This document shows, piece by piece, positions 1 to 8,347 of a DNA stretch of 64,000 nt; the first letter of the stretch is position 1; every line of letters starts with the position of its first letter. Under the pieces are notes generated by a model. It did no database searches, had not been told where the DNA came from, and saw only the letters and a program-made list of their open reading frames with translations. A program made the position numbers and the translations under genes. The stretch is from Sulfitobacter mediterraneus (GTDB taxonomy: Bacteria; Pseudomonadota; Alphaproteobacteria; Rhodobacterales; Rhodobacteraceae), in contig NZ_CP069004.1 of assembly GCF_016801775.1 (NCBI RefSeq), positions 3,733,567 through 3,797,566 on the forward strand, in the 5' to 3' direction.

Positions 1-760
1 CGGATATATGCGCAATCACGGCGGCAAAATCATGGTGCATCTGGCGTGAATTGCCACCGCCCCACCGCTGGCCATTGACCTCGACATGCATGTCAAGTTG
101 GGCGGGATGGGGTATCTCATCCACGGTCACAACCCATGGGCCCAGAATGTTGCCTGTGTCAAAATCCTTGCCCTTGGCGGGGCCAAGCTGACCTGCCATT
201 TCGCGCATTTGGGCGTCGCGGGCGCTCACATCATTCAAGATCGTGTAACCCCAGATGTGGCCTGGCGCGTCGGCTTGGGAAATATCCTTGCCCTTTTTGC
301 CGATCACGACTGCAAGTTCGAGTTCCAGATCGAGGTGATCGCAGTATTTGGGCCATTGCACCGTCTGCATGTGGCCGACAAAGGACATGCGATTGCCCTT
401 GTAGTAGATCGGTTGATCGTACCAGACCGGCGGGATCGTGAAGGGGCGGCCCGTCATCTTCTCCGCCTGCGCAAAACTGTTCAGCAGGTGTTCTTCGAAA
501 ACCAGACAATCGCGGTATTGCACGGGGCGCAAGGGCACGCGGTGCTCTACGTCCGAGAGGGCAATGAGGGCCTCTTGCGGGGGCTCAGCCATCAGCTTTC
601 GCGCATGCTCCAGTGCATCTGGGCCGGCTTCGATCATCGCCACCATGTCGGAGAAATGCCAGGCATCCGATGAGGCCCTTGCAAGATCGAGAACGGTGTT
701 TTCGTCCACAAGTGCAACAAGGCGATCCTTGTCTTGATAACAAATTGTTCCCAGCTTCAT
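1..760 (-). CDS. Fumarylacetoacetate hydrolase (FAH) family protein, partial
   Basis: The minus strand from ATG at 760 reads open to the window edge (about 253 residues seen, C-terminus missing). It begins MKLGTICYQD. Around residue 143 it has the acidic metal-binding stretch DLELELAVVIGKKGKD, followed by GYTILNDVSARDAQ and a KDFDTGNILGPW segment. These are typical of the FAH fold (2-keto-acid hydratases, decarboxylases and hydrolases acting on enolised beta-diketo acids). Its ATG overlaps the stop of the upstream cyclase gene (ATGA), so the two are translationally coupled in the TRAP operon. It probably acts late in catabolism of the acid imported by that TRAP system; the substrate cannot be told. 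Family confidence is high; exact function unknown. Confidence 0.9.
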   Translation of the reverse strand, partial: MKLGTICYQDKDRLVALVDENTVLDLARASSDAWHFSDMVAMIEAGPDALEHARKLMAEPPQEALIALSDVEHRVPLRPVQYRDCLVFEEHLLNSFAQAEKMTGRPFTIPPVWYDQPIYYKGNRMSFVGHMQTVQWPKYCDHLDLELELAVVIGKKGKDISQADAPGHIWGYTILNDVSARDAQMREMAGQLGPAKGKDFDTGNILGPWVVTVDEIPHPAQLDMHVEVNGQRWGGGNSRQMHHDFAAVIAHIS

Positions 761-1539
761 GTGTCGTCCCTCAGTATAGCCACGGCGCGGGTAAATCCGG
801 CAGAGGCGCGTTTTATCTTGATCGGAAAGCAACTGATGTCGAAGCCCGTGGGCGGCAAGGCCTCAAGGTTGGACAGCTTTTCCATATGGCAATATCCGAT
901 ATCAATGGAGGCACGGTGCCCCTCCCAGATGATTGAAGGATCGCGGTTTTGGGCCCATTCCGCCGCAGTCAGAGCAAAAGGCGCATCCCAAGACCAGGCA
1001 TCGGTTCCCGTGACACGCACGCCCCGTTCAAGCAGATAGAGGGTTGCGTCGCGCCCGATACCGCAACCTGATACAAGGTAGTCCTCATGCCCATAGCGGA
1101 GCCCGGCAGAGGTGTTGACCACCACAATATCCAGCGGTTGCAGTTGATGCCCGATGCGGTCCAGTTCCGCTTCGATATCGCCGGGTTGAACGATGTAGCC
1201 GTTCTCGAAGTGCCGGAAATCGAGTTTCACACCGGGGCGAAAGCACCAGTCCAGAGGCACTTCATCAATGGTCTTTGATGGCTTGCCGCCATCCATCGTT
1301 GAATGATGGTGGTAGGGGGCATCAAGATGGGTGCCGTTATGTGTCGAAACGGTCAGCGTTTCGACCGCCCAGCCTTCGCCATTGGGCAGATCGTCAACCG
1401 TTAATCCGGGAAAGAACGATGCCATCTGGTCGGCGGTGTCCTTGTGTGCCTCATATTTGATTTGAGGCAGCATCATTGGCGGGTCCGATGCAATGCCCGC
1501 TTCGAGCGAGACGGAAATGTCGATTATCTTGCGCGGCAC
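757..1539 (-). CDS. Cyclase family protein (kynurenine formamidase-like metal hydrolase)
   Basis: A 260-residue protein with the family signature HNGTHLDAPYHH at residues 67-78, whose His and Asp residues bind the metal (Zn or Mn) in kynurenine formamidases and isatin hydrolases. A second conserved region, TGTDAWSWD, lies in the C-terminal half. The start is a GTG at 1539, supported by AGGAG six bases upstream. It lies 19 bases downstream of dctM and overlaps the FAH gene by four bases, so it belongs to the tetR-dctPQM-cyclase-FAH operon. It probably hydrolyses an amide or lactam in the catabolism of the TRAP substrate. Isatin hydrolase and formamidase are both possible; I cannot decide between them. 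Confidence 0.88.
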   Translation of the reverse strand: MPRKIIDISVSLEAGIASDPPMMLPQIKYEAHKDTADQMASFFPGLTVDDLPNGEGWAVETLTVSTHNGTHLDAPYHHHSTMDGGKPSKTIDEVPLDWCFRPGVKLDFRHFENGYIVQPGDIEAELDRIGHQLQPLDIVVVNTSAGLRYGHEDYLVSGCGIGRDATLYLLERGVRVTGTDAWSWDAPFALTAAEWAQNRDPSIIWEGHRASIDIGYCHMEKLSNLEALPPTGFDISCFPIKIKRASAGFTRAVAILRDDT

Positions 1540-1558
1540 GACCGCTCCTTTCTTAGGT

Positions 1559-2866
1559 TCAAGGGATAAGACCCGTGGCGATCACCGGAAATGCGATCAC
1601 GAGAATGAGGACGCCAAGCATGGCCAGTGCAAAGGGGGCGGCCCCGATGAAAATATCGGCCAGAGTTATTGAGGGATCATCCAGTGTGGACTTGATCACA
1701 TAGACGGAAATGCCAAAGGGCGGCGTGAGCAGACCAATCTCGACAGCGATCACCGTAACGATCCCGAACCAGATCAGATCGACACCAAAGGTATTCATCA
1801 CCGGCATCATCAATGGAACGAGAATGAGCATGATGGATGAACTGTCCAGCATCATACCCATCGCGATCACGACAGCCACGTAAAGCGTGATGACCATCAT
1901 GAGCGAGAGATCCGCAGTTGTGACCAGAGACCCGAATTCAGCGGGCAGGCCAGAGAACGCCAACATTCGCGAATACATCTGCGCGGCGATGATCAAAAAG
2001 CAGATCGAGGCGGTCACAAGTCCGGTTTCAACCAGCACCCGCCCGATGGCTTTCAGGTTGAGCGCACGTTTGGCCAAGCCAAGCACCAGCGCACCGATGG
2101 ATCCGATGGCGCCTGCTTCGACCGGTGTGAAGACCCCTCCGTAGATACCGCCAAGAACGACCGAGATCAAAAGTACGATTGGCAGACCTTTGGCCAGAAC
2201 TTCGGTGCCAGACAGCGCGCCGTCTTCAGGAATGGTCGGGTTTCCGATGAAGCGCGGCGCAAAGACGGCTGTGGCGATGATGCCGAGGCCAAAAACCACC
2301 GACAAAAGGATGCCGGGGCCGATGCCTGCAAGAAACAGGTCGCCAATGCTCTGATCGGTCAGCAGACCGTAAAGGATCAACAAGAGCGATGGTGGGATCA
2401 GCATGCCCAGGACGGAAGAGCCCGCAACAACGCCCGTTGCAAAGCGTGCGTTATACCCGTGGCGCACCATTTGGGGGACCGCGATTTTGGTAAAGACGGC
2501 AGCAGAGGCGATAGAGATCCCTGTAATCGCGGCAAAGATGGCATTGGCGCCAACCGTGCCAACGCCGAGGCCGCCTTTGATCTTCCGAAATCCCTGATTG
2601 GCCACATCAAAGGCATCCCGACCCATGCCGGATTCCGAAACCAGAAACCCCATCAGGACAAACAATGGCACAACACCAAAGAAGTAGCTGGCGATGGTGT
2701 CACTTGCCGCAAGTGCCAGCGCTTTGGACGCCAGGAGGGGAGACCCTTTGATCGCCCAGATGCCCACAAAGGAGCAGGCCATCAACGCAATCGGGACATA
2801 AAGCCCGGCCATCACAAACACCACCATCGCACCAAGCGAGATCAGGCCGATATCAAACGCTTCCAT
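1559..2866 (-). CDS. dctM: TRAP transporter large permease (DctM type)
   Basis: A 435-residue, highly hydrophobic protein (about 11-12 membrane spans) of the TRAP large-subunit family, which couples sodium ions to uptake of organic acids delivered by a DctP protein. Features include the MGFLVSESGMG loop near the N-terminus, ASSVLGMLIPPSLLLILYG, a TPVEAGAIG loop and LTPPFGISVYV near the C-terminus. The reading frame stays open further upstream, but the start is taken at 2866 (MEAFDIGLISLG). This places a TGATG overlap with dctQ and gives the usual family length; the longer reading is frame shadow over dctQ. Inner-membrane partner of the next two genes. Confidence 0.93.
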   Translation of the reverse strand: MEAFDIGLISLGAMVVFVMAGLYVPIALMACSFVGIWAIKGSPLLASKALALAASDTIASYFFGVVPLFVLMGFLVSESGMGRDAFDVANQGFRKIKGGLGVGTVGANAIFAAITGISIASAAVFTKIAVPQMVRHGYNARFATGVVAGSSVLGMLIPPSLLLILYGLLTDQSIGDLFLAGIGPGILLSVVFGLGIIATAVFAPRFIGNPTIPEDGALSGTEVLAKGLPIVLLISVVLGGIYGGVFTPVEAGAIGSIGALVLGLAKRALNLKAIGRVLVETGLVTASICFLIIAAQMYSRMLAFSGLPAEFGSLVTTADLSLMMVITLYVAVVIAMGMMLDSSSIMLILVPLMMPVMNTFGVDLIWFGIVTVIAVEIGLLTPPFGISVYVIKSTLDDPSITLADIFIGAAPFALAMLGVLILVIAFPVIATGLIP

Positions 2867-3402
2867 CAAACGTCCTGCCCTGCATTGCGGTGACGGCGCC
2901 AGATTTGTCCGGCGAACAGCAGGACAAGCATGATGCATCCTGCAAGAATGGTTGCTTTGACGGGCCAAACCGGGGCGGTGAAACTGCCCACCGCGCCGAC
3001 AAAGGTGTCGCGTTCCCAATCGCGTACCAATGTGGGCCAGGTCGACCAGGCAATCGTCGCCAACACGCACAAGCCAATGATATCCCAGATGTCCTCCAGG
3101 ATCAGGGCGACGCGCGGTGCACGGCGCATGAGAAGATCCCGCAACGCGGTTGAGCGGACCATCCTGCCTGCCAAGAGGGTCCGTGGCGATTGCAGAAATA
3201 CGATTGCCACGATGGACAAGGACACCATTTCAGGCACTCCGGGAACAGGCGCAGCCAACAGATTCCGCCCCGCGACATCAAGCCCAATGAGGATCATGAG
3301 CATCAAGATCAGGGCAGACCCCGCGATGTTCATCGCGGAGGCCACCCTGTCCAGCAGACCGAGCCAGAGAGAACGCTCGGTCCTTTCTTGGGTCTTGATC
3401 AT
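2866..3402 (-). CDS. dctQ: TRAP transporter small permease (DctQ type)
   Basis: A 178-residue protein with four predicted membrane segments, the usual size for DctQ. The segment GLDVAGRNLLAAPVPGVPEM matches the family's conserved R-N-x(5-8)-PG-x-E region following the first helices. It overlaps dctP at its start (ATGA at 3399-3402) and dctM at its end, as TRAP operons usually do. It forms the inner-membrane complex with DctM; its precise role in the family is structural. Confidence 0.9.
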   Translation of the reverse strand: MIKTQERTERSLWLGLLDRVASAMNIAGSALILMLMILIGLDVAGRNLLAAPVPGVPEMVSLSIVAIVFLQSPRTLLAGRMVRSTALRDLLMRRAPRVALILEDIWDIIGLCVLATIAWSTWPTLVRDWERDTFVGAVGSFTAPVWPVKATILAGCIMLVLLFAGQIWRRHRNAGQDV

Positions 3403-4460
3403 TCTTTATCCCAGTCGCGCAACGGCGTCGCACCGGCATCCCGCATGGCGTTCATATAGACATTCAGAATCTCTGTGCCGGGCTGCCCGCGACCATCAAG
3501 ATCCGCCGCCCATGTCGCCGCCACATTGTTCATGCCATCTGCCCAGGCTTGGCGCATTTCTTCCGGGGCGTCCGTAATGGTCGCGCCTGCGTCCGCCATA
3601 ACGGCAAAGGATTTCTCAATCGCCGCTTCGAGGTCATCCAGATACCAGGCCCGCGCTGCGTCGGCGCCTTTGCGCATGGCATCTTGAACCTCGGCCGGCA
3701 GACCTTCGAACCAGTCGGTGTTGGCGCAGATGCCCCCGGCAAACTGGGCGCCAAGACCTGCGCGGGTGACATATGGCGCCACCTCGTACAGTTTGCTCGG
3801 CAATGCGGCGGATGCAAAGACGATGACACCGTCGTACACACCTGTCTGCATTTCATTGTAATAGGTTGTCAGATTGCCCGAGACCCCCACGGCACCGGTC
3901 CCTTCGAGCCAGTTCACCGCAGCGCCGGGTGCCGCGATCTTGCGCCCTTCCAGATCGGCAAGACTCTGCACAGGAAAGTTCGTCATCAAAAGGTAATCAT
4001 CTACAACAACCGGCCCACCCAGATAGGTGTTGCCATTGTCGAGGTAGGCTTGCTGCATACGTGGATCATCGTTGTGCAACTGGTTCATTTTTTCACCGAC
4101 CAGTCGCGCGTCTGAGCTGACGAATGGTGTGTAATAGGTGACATTCTGGATCGCGAGTTTTGACGGATCGAACAGTGAAGAACACACGCCGATTTCGGCA
4201 AGCCCGCTTTCCACCGTTTCCAATTCATCTCCGACGGCTGCGATCGTTCCGCCGTATTGACCATCAAATGCCACGCTGTGTCCGTGTTCTGACAGGGCGT
4301 CGTTGGTTGCTGGATAAAACGCTTCGTCCAGCATGCGCACCCATCGAAACACCGGTGGATGCCCCGCGACAACGGTTGCGGAAAAATTCTCAGCCATGGT
4401 TGCCGCGGGCACAGCCGCCGATATCAGGGCCGCGATGCCCAGGGTTGTTGTGATCTTCAT
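3399..4460 (-). CDS. dctP: TRAP transporter solute-binding protein (DctP type)
   Basis: A 353-residue periplasmic binding protein. It has a Sec signal peptide of about 23 residues (MKITTTLGIAALISAAVPAA, cleaved near TMA/E). A DctP fold follows, with LADLEGRKIAAPGAAVNWLE (about 170-190) and a GVYDGVIVFASAALPSKLYEV region typical of the ligand-binding cleft. It captures an organic acid for DctQM. It is the first transporter gene after tetR, 52 bases downstream. The neighbouring cyclase and FAH proteins suggest an amide, lactam or aromatic-derived acid as ligand, which is inference. Confidence 0.92.
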   Translation of the reverse strand: MKITTTLGIAALISAAVPAATMAENFSATVVAGHPPVFRWVRMLDEAFYPATNDALSEHGHSVAFDGQYGGTIAAVGDELETVESGLAEIGVCSSLFDPSKLAIQNVTYYTPFVSSDARLVGEKMNQLHNDDPRMQQAYLDNGNTYLGGPVVVDDYLLMTNFPVQSLADLEGRKIAAPGAAVNWLEGTGAVGVSGNLTTYYNEMQTGVYDGVIVFASAALPSKLYEVAPYVTRAGLGAQFAGGICANTDWFEGLPAEVQDAMRKGADAARAWYLDDLEAAIEKSFAVMADAGATITDAPEEMRQAWADGMNNVAATWAADLDGRGQPGTEILNVYMNAMRDAGATPLRDWDKE

Positions 4461-4512
4461 TTGTTTTCCTCCCAGAATAAATTAGATTGCGCCGCTCTCC
4501 CCCGGCGGCGGT

Positions 4513-5169
4513 TTAGGTCTTTTGGTTCTCGCTCAAGGCAAAAAACCCCCCCGTGGCATGTGTGGTCAGCCGATTGACCAAGGCTTCGGTTTCAAGAGGG
4601 TCAGGCCCGCTCTTTCCAGCAAGCCGTTCTGGACGGCGCGATCGCCCGACGGCCCCCACAAGCAAGCCAAGAGCCATTGAATAGGCCCATGCACAGGTTT
4701 CACGGTCAGCAGCCGGATGCGCGACCTGCAAAGCCTCGATAAATTCGAGCGCTGATGGATCGTAATATTTGCGCACCAAGGCGCGGTCCCGTTCGTCGCC
4801 GTTGACCAGCAAGGCAAATACACGTGCAAAGGAGGTGCCGCCGCCCTCTGTCGACAACGGCGGTTGAAAGAAAGCCTCAAAAATTTTGCGCACCGCATTG
4901 GGGTGGGACAGATCGATCTGCTTAAGAAGTTCCAAGCGCGTCAATGTGATCGAAACCGCACGGCGTTCGATCACCGCCTCGTAGAGCCCATCTTTGGTGC
5001 CAAAATGATAATGGATCAGCCCTTGGGCGACACCGGCGCGTTTAGACAGCGCCTTCATCCCAACGCCGTGAAAACCAGCCTCGGAGAACGCCACCTCGGC
5101 GGCGTCCAAAATGGCATTCCGCGCTTCGCTGCGCGAAGACCCCTGAACTTTTTGCACTGCAACTGTCAT
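4513..5169 (-). CDS. TetR-family transcriptional regulator
   Basis: A 218-residue regulator with an N-terminal TetR helix-turn-helix: RNAILDAAEVAFSEAGFHGV, then LSKRAGVAQGLIHYHFGTKDGLYEAV (residues about 17-65 overall). The C-terminal half is helical and would bind an effector. It is the first gene of the run tetR-dctP-dctQ-dctM-cyclase-FAH. A palindrome at 5184-5201, 15 bases upstream of its ATG, is a likely autoregulatory operator. The simplest reading is a repressor relieved by the transported substrate. Confidence 0.9.
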   Translation of the reverse strand: MTVAVQKVQGSSRSEARNAILDAAEVAFSEAGFHGVGMKALSKRAGVAQGLIHYHFGTKDGLYEAVIERRAVSITLTRLELLKQIDLSHPNAVRKIFEAFFQPPLSTEGGGTSFARVFALLVNGDERDRALVRKYYDPSALEFIEALQVAHPAADRETCAWAYSMALGLLVGAVGRSRRPERLAGKSGPDPLETEALVNRLTTHATGGFFALSENQKT

Positions 5170-5183
5170 GCTTCACCCTAAAA

Positions 5184-5201
5184 ACTGATTGATCGATCAG
5201 T
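5184..5201. promoter_or_regulatory. Candidate TetR operator palindrome
   Basis: ACTGAT (5184-5189) and ATCAGT (5196-5201) form a perfect inverted repeat around TGATCG. Within it TGATCGATCA (5190-5199) is itself a perfect 10-base palindrome. It sits just upstream of the tetR start, where an autoregulatory TetR operator is expected. Assignment to this TetR is by position only. Confidence 0.6.
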
Positions 5202-5326
5202 CAAGGGATTCGTTTGATTTTCGTCATGGTCCTGCCCGTCAGGCAGGCTAGGCGCGCACCCGCAGGTGATCATGGCGGGACATTGCCGGCGATCGAATTG
5301 ATGGTGTCAGGATGGAGCCGGCCAGT

Positions 5327-6487
5327 TCACTCTTTGCCAATGTCGCTGCGGCGCAAGCGCCCTTTCCAGATGTGGCTGACCACAATGGTGATGACGATCT
5401 GGGCCACGGCAAATGCCGCCATCGCGGGCAGCCTCCCGAGCCAGTCTGCCAAGGCGCCAGCAGCAACAACGGGGACAGAAAAACCGAAATAGGCATAGAC
5501 AAACAAGCCAGCCGTCGCGCGGGCACGGTCCGGTCCGGCCCGCAAGGACACCTCGGCAAGAGAAGACAGGTAGGTGAACCCATAGCTGGCCGCACTGGTC
5601 ACGCAGGTGCCGATCAGGACAAGCGCCAGGGCATTCATCCAAACCCCGACAAGCAGAATGGCAAACCCCAGTGGGACCAAGACAAACCCAACAGTCAACG
5701 CCGAGCCGTTCTGCATCCGGCGCGCCAGGGGTTGGCACAGGAAGCCAACAAAAATCGCCAGGAAAACCACGAGACCGATCCAGCCCTGAAGCCCCTTGGC
5801 GGCAAGTTCCAGTGGGACAATCGCAATGGTCATGCCGGTTGTGGACCACGCCAATGCCATGGCTGCGCCAAAGACCCATGTTCCGGCCGGGAAGTAGGGC
5901 AAGCGCAGGGGCGATACGGGCCGGGGAACATCGGCGCGGGGCAGGGCCAAGGCGAGGATGGCAAGGAGGGGGGCAATCACAACGAGGCTGAGATAACTCG
6001 CCGGCAAAAACGTCTGACCCTGTAGGCCCAGGCTGATACTGGTCGCCAATGCACCGCCGCCGAACCCCAAGGAGGTTGCCGAAGTCACGACCAGGGCCGC
6101 CGTTCTGGCCTGCGCCATGCCAAGCAGCTCTGTCATGTAGGCGGTTCCGGATGTTGTTGCGAGGCCCGTACCGATCCCAAGCAGAACCCGCGCAATGACC
6201 AAGGTATTCCAGCTGGGAAATTGCATCAAAAGCAACGTCGCAGCGGCACCAAGACACAAGGCAAGCGCAATGGGGTATCGCCGCCCGATCCTGTCCGATA
6301 GCCCGCCCAAAAGCAGCAACGTCGGCATCAGACCACCGACATATGCAGCAAATGCCACCGTAACAGAGGTTGCCGCCGCGCCGCCTTGCAGGGCGTAGGC
6401 CGGATAGAGGGGCGATTGTAGATTTACTGCGTAAGTCACTGTGAACAGGCAGATCGTCAGAATGGGAATGGAAATCAGTCGCGGCAT
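5327..6487 (-). CDS. MFS transporter
   Basis: A 386-residue, 12-helix major facilitator. The loop between helices 2 and 3 carries LLLGGLSDRIGRRYPI (about 57-72), the MFS A-motif. The protein continues with LVIARVLLGIGTGLATTSGT. It starts with ATG at 6487 and is divergent from the MocR-type regulator at 6573, suggesting that this regulator controls it. No substrate can be assigned; family members of this size are sugar, aromatic-acid or drug carriers. It lies upstream of tetR on the same strand but is separated by about 157 bases holding the TetR palindrome, so it is probably a separate unit. Confidence 0.9.
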   Translation of the reverse strand: MPRLISIPILTICLFTVTYAVNLQSPLYPAYALQGGAAATSVTVAFAAYVGGLMPTLLLLGGLSDRIGRRYPIALALCLGAAATLLLMQFPSWNTLVIARVLLGIGTGLATTSGTAYMTELLGMAQARTAALVVTSATSLGFGGGALATSISLGLQGQTFLPASYLSLVVIAPLLAILALALPRADVPRPVSPLRLPYFPAGTWVFGAAMALAWSTTGMTIAIVPLELAAKGLQGWIGLVVFLAIFVGFLCQPLARRMQNGSALTVGFVLVPLGFAILLVGVWMNALALVLIGTCVTSAASYGFTYLSSLAEVSLRAGPDRARATAGLFVYAYFGFSVPVVAAGALADWLGRLPAMAAFAVAQIVITIVVSHIWKGRLRRSDIGKE

Positions 6488-6539
6488 ATGGATGCTCCGT
6501 TCTCTTTGGGAACAGCCATGTCACAGGGATGTAGTTGTA

Positions 6540-6555
6540 ACAATTTCTTTATTGT
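6540..6555. promoter_or_regulatory. Inverted repeat between MFS gene and MocR regulator
   Basis: ACAAT (6540-6544) and ATTGT (6551-6555) flank TTCTTT in the short divergent intergenic region. It is a plausible MocR-family operator by position, but the arms are only five bases long. Confidence 0.35.
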
Positions 6556-6572
6556 ACTAAGAACATTTGACC

Positions 6573-7901
6573 ATGACCAAGACCCGATACATGCAAATCG
6601 CCGACAAGCTGTCGGATGCGATCAAGAAAGGCGAGCTGCCGCCGGGAACAAAACTGCCCACCCATCGGGCTTTTGCAGAGAAATTTGGCATCGCCTTGGG
6701 AACAGCGACCCGCGTGTATCGCGAGCTTGAGCATCGCGGCATCATCGTCGGAGAGGCGGGCAGAGGCACATTTGTCCGCGATCAGGGCCTGTCCATGACG
6801 CATGGGCTTTTGCAAACCTCCCCGGATGGCCTGATCGATCTGGTGTTCAACATGCCCGGCGAGACGGCGGATGCGGAGCTGCTGCGCTCCGGCCTACGGC
6901 GGCTTGCAACCTCGGGTGATCTTCAGGCGATGATGCGCTACCAGCCGCACGCCGGGCGGCGGCACGAACGCAGGATTATCGCAGAACGGCTGGGCGCTAA
7001 TCACGGCCCGATTGACCCTGATCACCTGCTGATCACCTCTGGCGGGCAACATGGTCTGGCAATTGCCATCTTGGGACTGTTTCAACGCGGTGATGCAATA
7101 GCCGTCGATGTCCTGACCTACCCCGGCTTCAAATCAGCAGCGTCTTTGCAAGGGATCAATCTTGTGCCGGTGCAGTCGGTTGCCGGGGTGATGGACCCTG
7201 ATGCGCTGGAGGCGGCGTGCAGATTGAACCGATTGCGGGCCGTCTATTTGATGCCCACGGTGCAAAACCCGCTGGGGTCGGTTATGGATGCCGGCACCCG
7301 TCGCCGTATTGTTGAATTGGCGCACACCTATGATCTGACCATCTTGGAAGACGCGGCTTATGCATTCCTCGAACCTGATCCGCCGCCAAGTTTTCTGACG
7401 CTTGCACCTGCCAGAACCCTTCACATCGGCGGCTTTTCCAAGAATCTCGCCACGGGGCTGCGCTTGGGGTATTTGATCACACCGGAGAAACATCTTGATG
7501 CCTTGTCGGGCATCATCCGTGCGACCACATGGAACACGCCCGCATTGATCGTGGATCTTGTGACCAATTGGATTGATGACGGCACATTGGACCGGATGGA
7601 GCAAAGCCGACGGGCAGACGGGGCCGCGCGTCAAAAGATCTGCCGGGAGGTATTTGCCGATCTCCCCATCGCGGCGCATCCGAACGCGGGCTTTGCCTGG
7701 CTGCCATTGGCAAAAGGGGCGCGGTCCAGCGCGATCATTTCAACTTTGAAAGATCAGGGATTATCGGTCAGCGGGGCAGAGCCGTTTGCAACCACAACCG
7801 CCGTTCCCCAAGCCCTGCGTCTTGCGTTTGGCGGCGTTCCGAAAACAGACCTCAAGGCCGTTTTGGACATCGTGCGTGATGCGGTCGTCGCAAGCCTTTG
7901 A
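6573..7901 (+). CDS. MocR-type regulator (GntR HTH fused to aminotransferase-like domain)
   Basis: A 442-residue protein of the MocR/PdxR type. The N-terminal GntR winged helix (residues about 1-75) contains KKGELPPGTKLPTHRAFAEK and GTATRVYRELEHRGI. A class I aminotransferase-like domain follows, with ILEDAAYAFLEPD and the PLP-lysine segment GGFSKNLATGLRLGYL (Lys290). ATG at 6573 is preferred to an in-frame TTG six bases upstream. Such proteins sense PLP or an amino compound bound through PLP and usually control a divergent gene, here the MFS transporter. Effector unknown. Confidence 0.9.
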   Translation: MTKTRYMQIADKLSDAIKKGELPPGTKLPTHRAFAEKFGIALGTATRVYRELEHRGIIVGEAGRGTFVRDQGLSMTHGLLQTSPDGLIDLVFNMPGETADAELLRSGLRRLATSGDLQAMMRYQPHAGRRHERRIIAERLGANHGPIDPDHLLITSGGQHGLAIAILGLFQRGDAIAVDVLTYPGFKSAASLQGINLVPVQSVAGVMDPDALEAACRLNRLRAVYLMPTVQNPLGSVMDAGTRRRIVELAHTYDLTILEDAAYAFLEPDPPPSFLTLAPARTLHIGGFSKNLATGLRLGYLITPEKHLDALSGIIRATTWNTPALIVDLVTNWIDDGTLDRMEQSRRADGAARQKICREVFADLPIAAHPNAGFAWLPLAKGARSSAIISTLKDQGLSVSGAEPFATTTAVPQALRLAFGGVPKTDLKAVLDIVRDAVVASL

Positions 7902-8347
7902 CGCGCGCCGCGGCCCGTTCGGAACAACTGCCAATACTGCTTTGTGCGGTTTGTTGCGATGGGCTGGCGCTGCAGTCGTGGCGCCGGTCCGGCCTGATCC
8001 TCACCTCATTTGATTAAGACGCTTTCATGACATTTGGCCGGGGCATTTGATTCTGAGGCGTGGATTAAGGCAAGAAATTGCGGTTTGAGCTGCGGACACA
8101 CTGAGCCGGTTCAGGATTTGTCAGCGCAAACTATCGCGATTCAGCGACCGATCCCCCACATCATATGGTGCAAACCGAAAAAAATGGCGGTGCACCGCGC
8201 CGGCAGCGCGAAAAACGGCCCTTCCGACAATTGCTCGAATTCGAACATAGATTTTTCACGTTTTACGGGAATCAATGGTCTCCAACAATAAGCGCGGTGC
8301 TGGATCTGAAAACAGGACACACCGCAAAAAACCTTGGGAGAGACCAA
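7902..8347. other. Non-coding gap upstream of the giant-repeat RTX protein
   Basis: 446 bases without a convincing gene. The RTX frame stays open back to 8165, but that extension is unlike the rest of the protein, and a GGGAGA ribosome site sits just before the ATG at 8348. Near the left end GGCGC (7966-7970) and GCGCC (7981-7985) could form a weak hairpin after the MocR gene, without a T tract. I see no clear promoter; a long leader with regulatory sites for the RTX gene is possible. Confidence 0.5.

Noticed and set aside
86..673. 195-residue plus-strand open frame
   Set aside because: It lies antisense to the FAH gene, whose minus-strand translation shows family motifs; the plus-strand product shows none.
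2866..3070. N-terminal extension of dctM to 503 residues
   Set aside because: It overlaps dctQ out of frame, lacks hydrophobic helices and would break the normal TRAP overlap at 2866.
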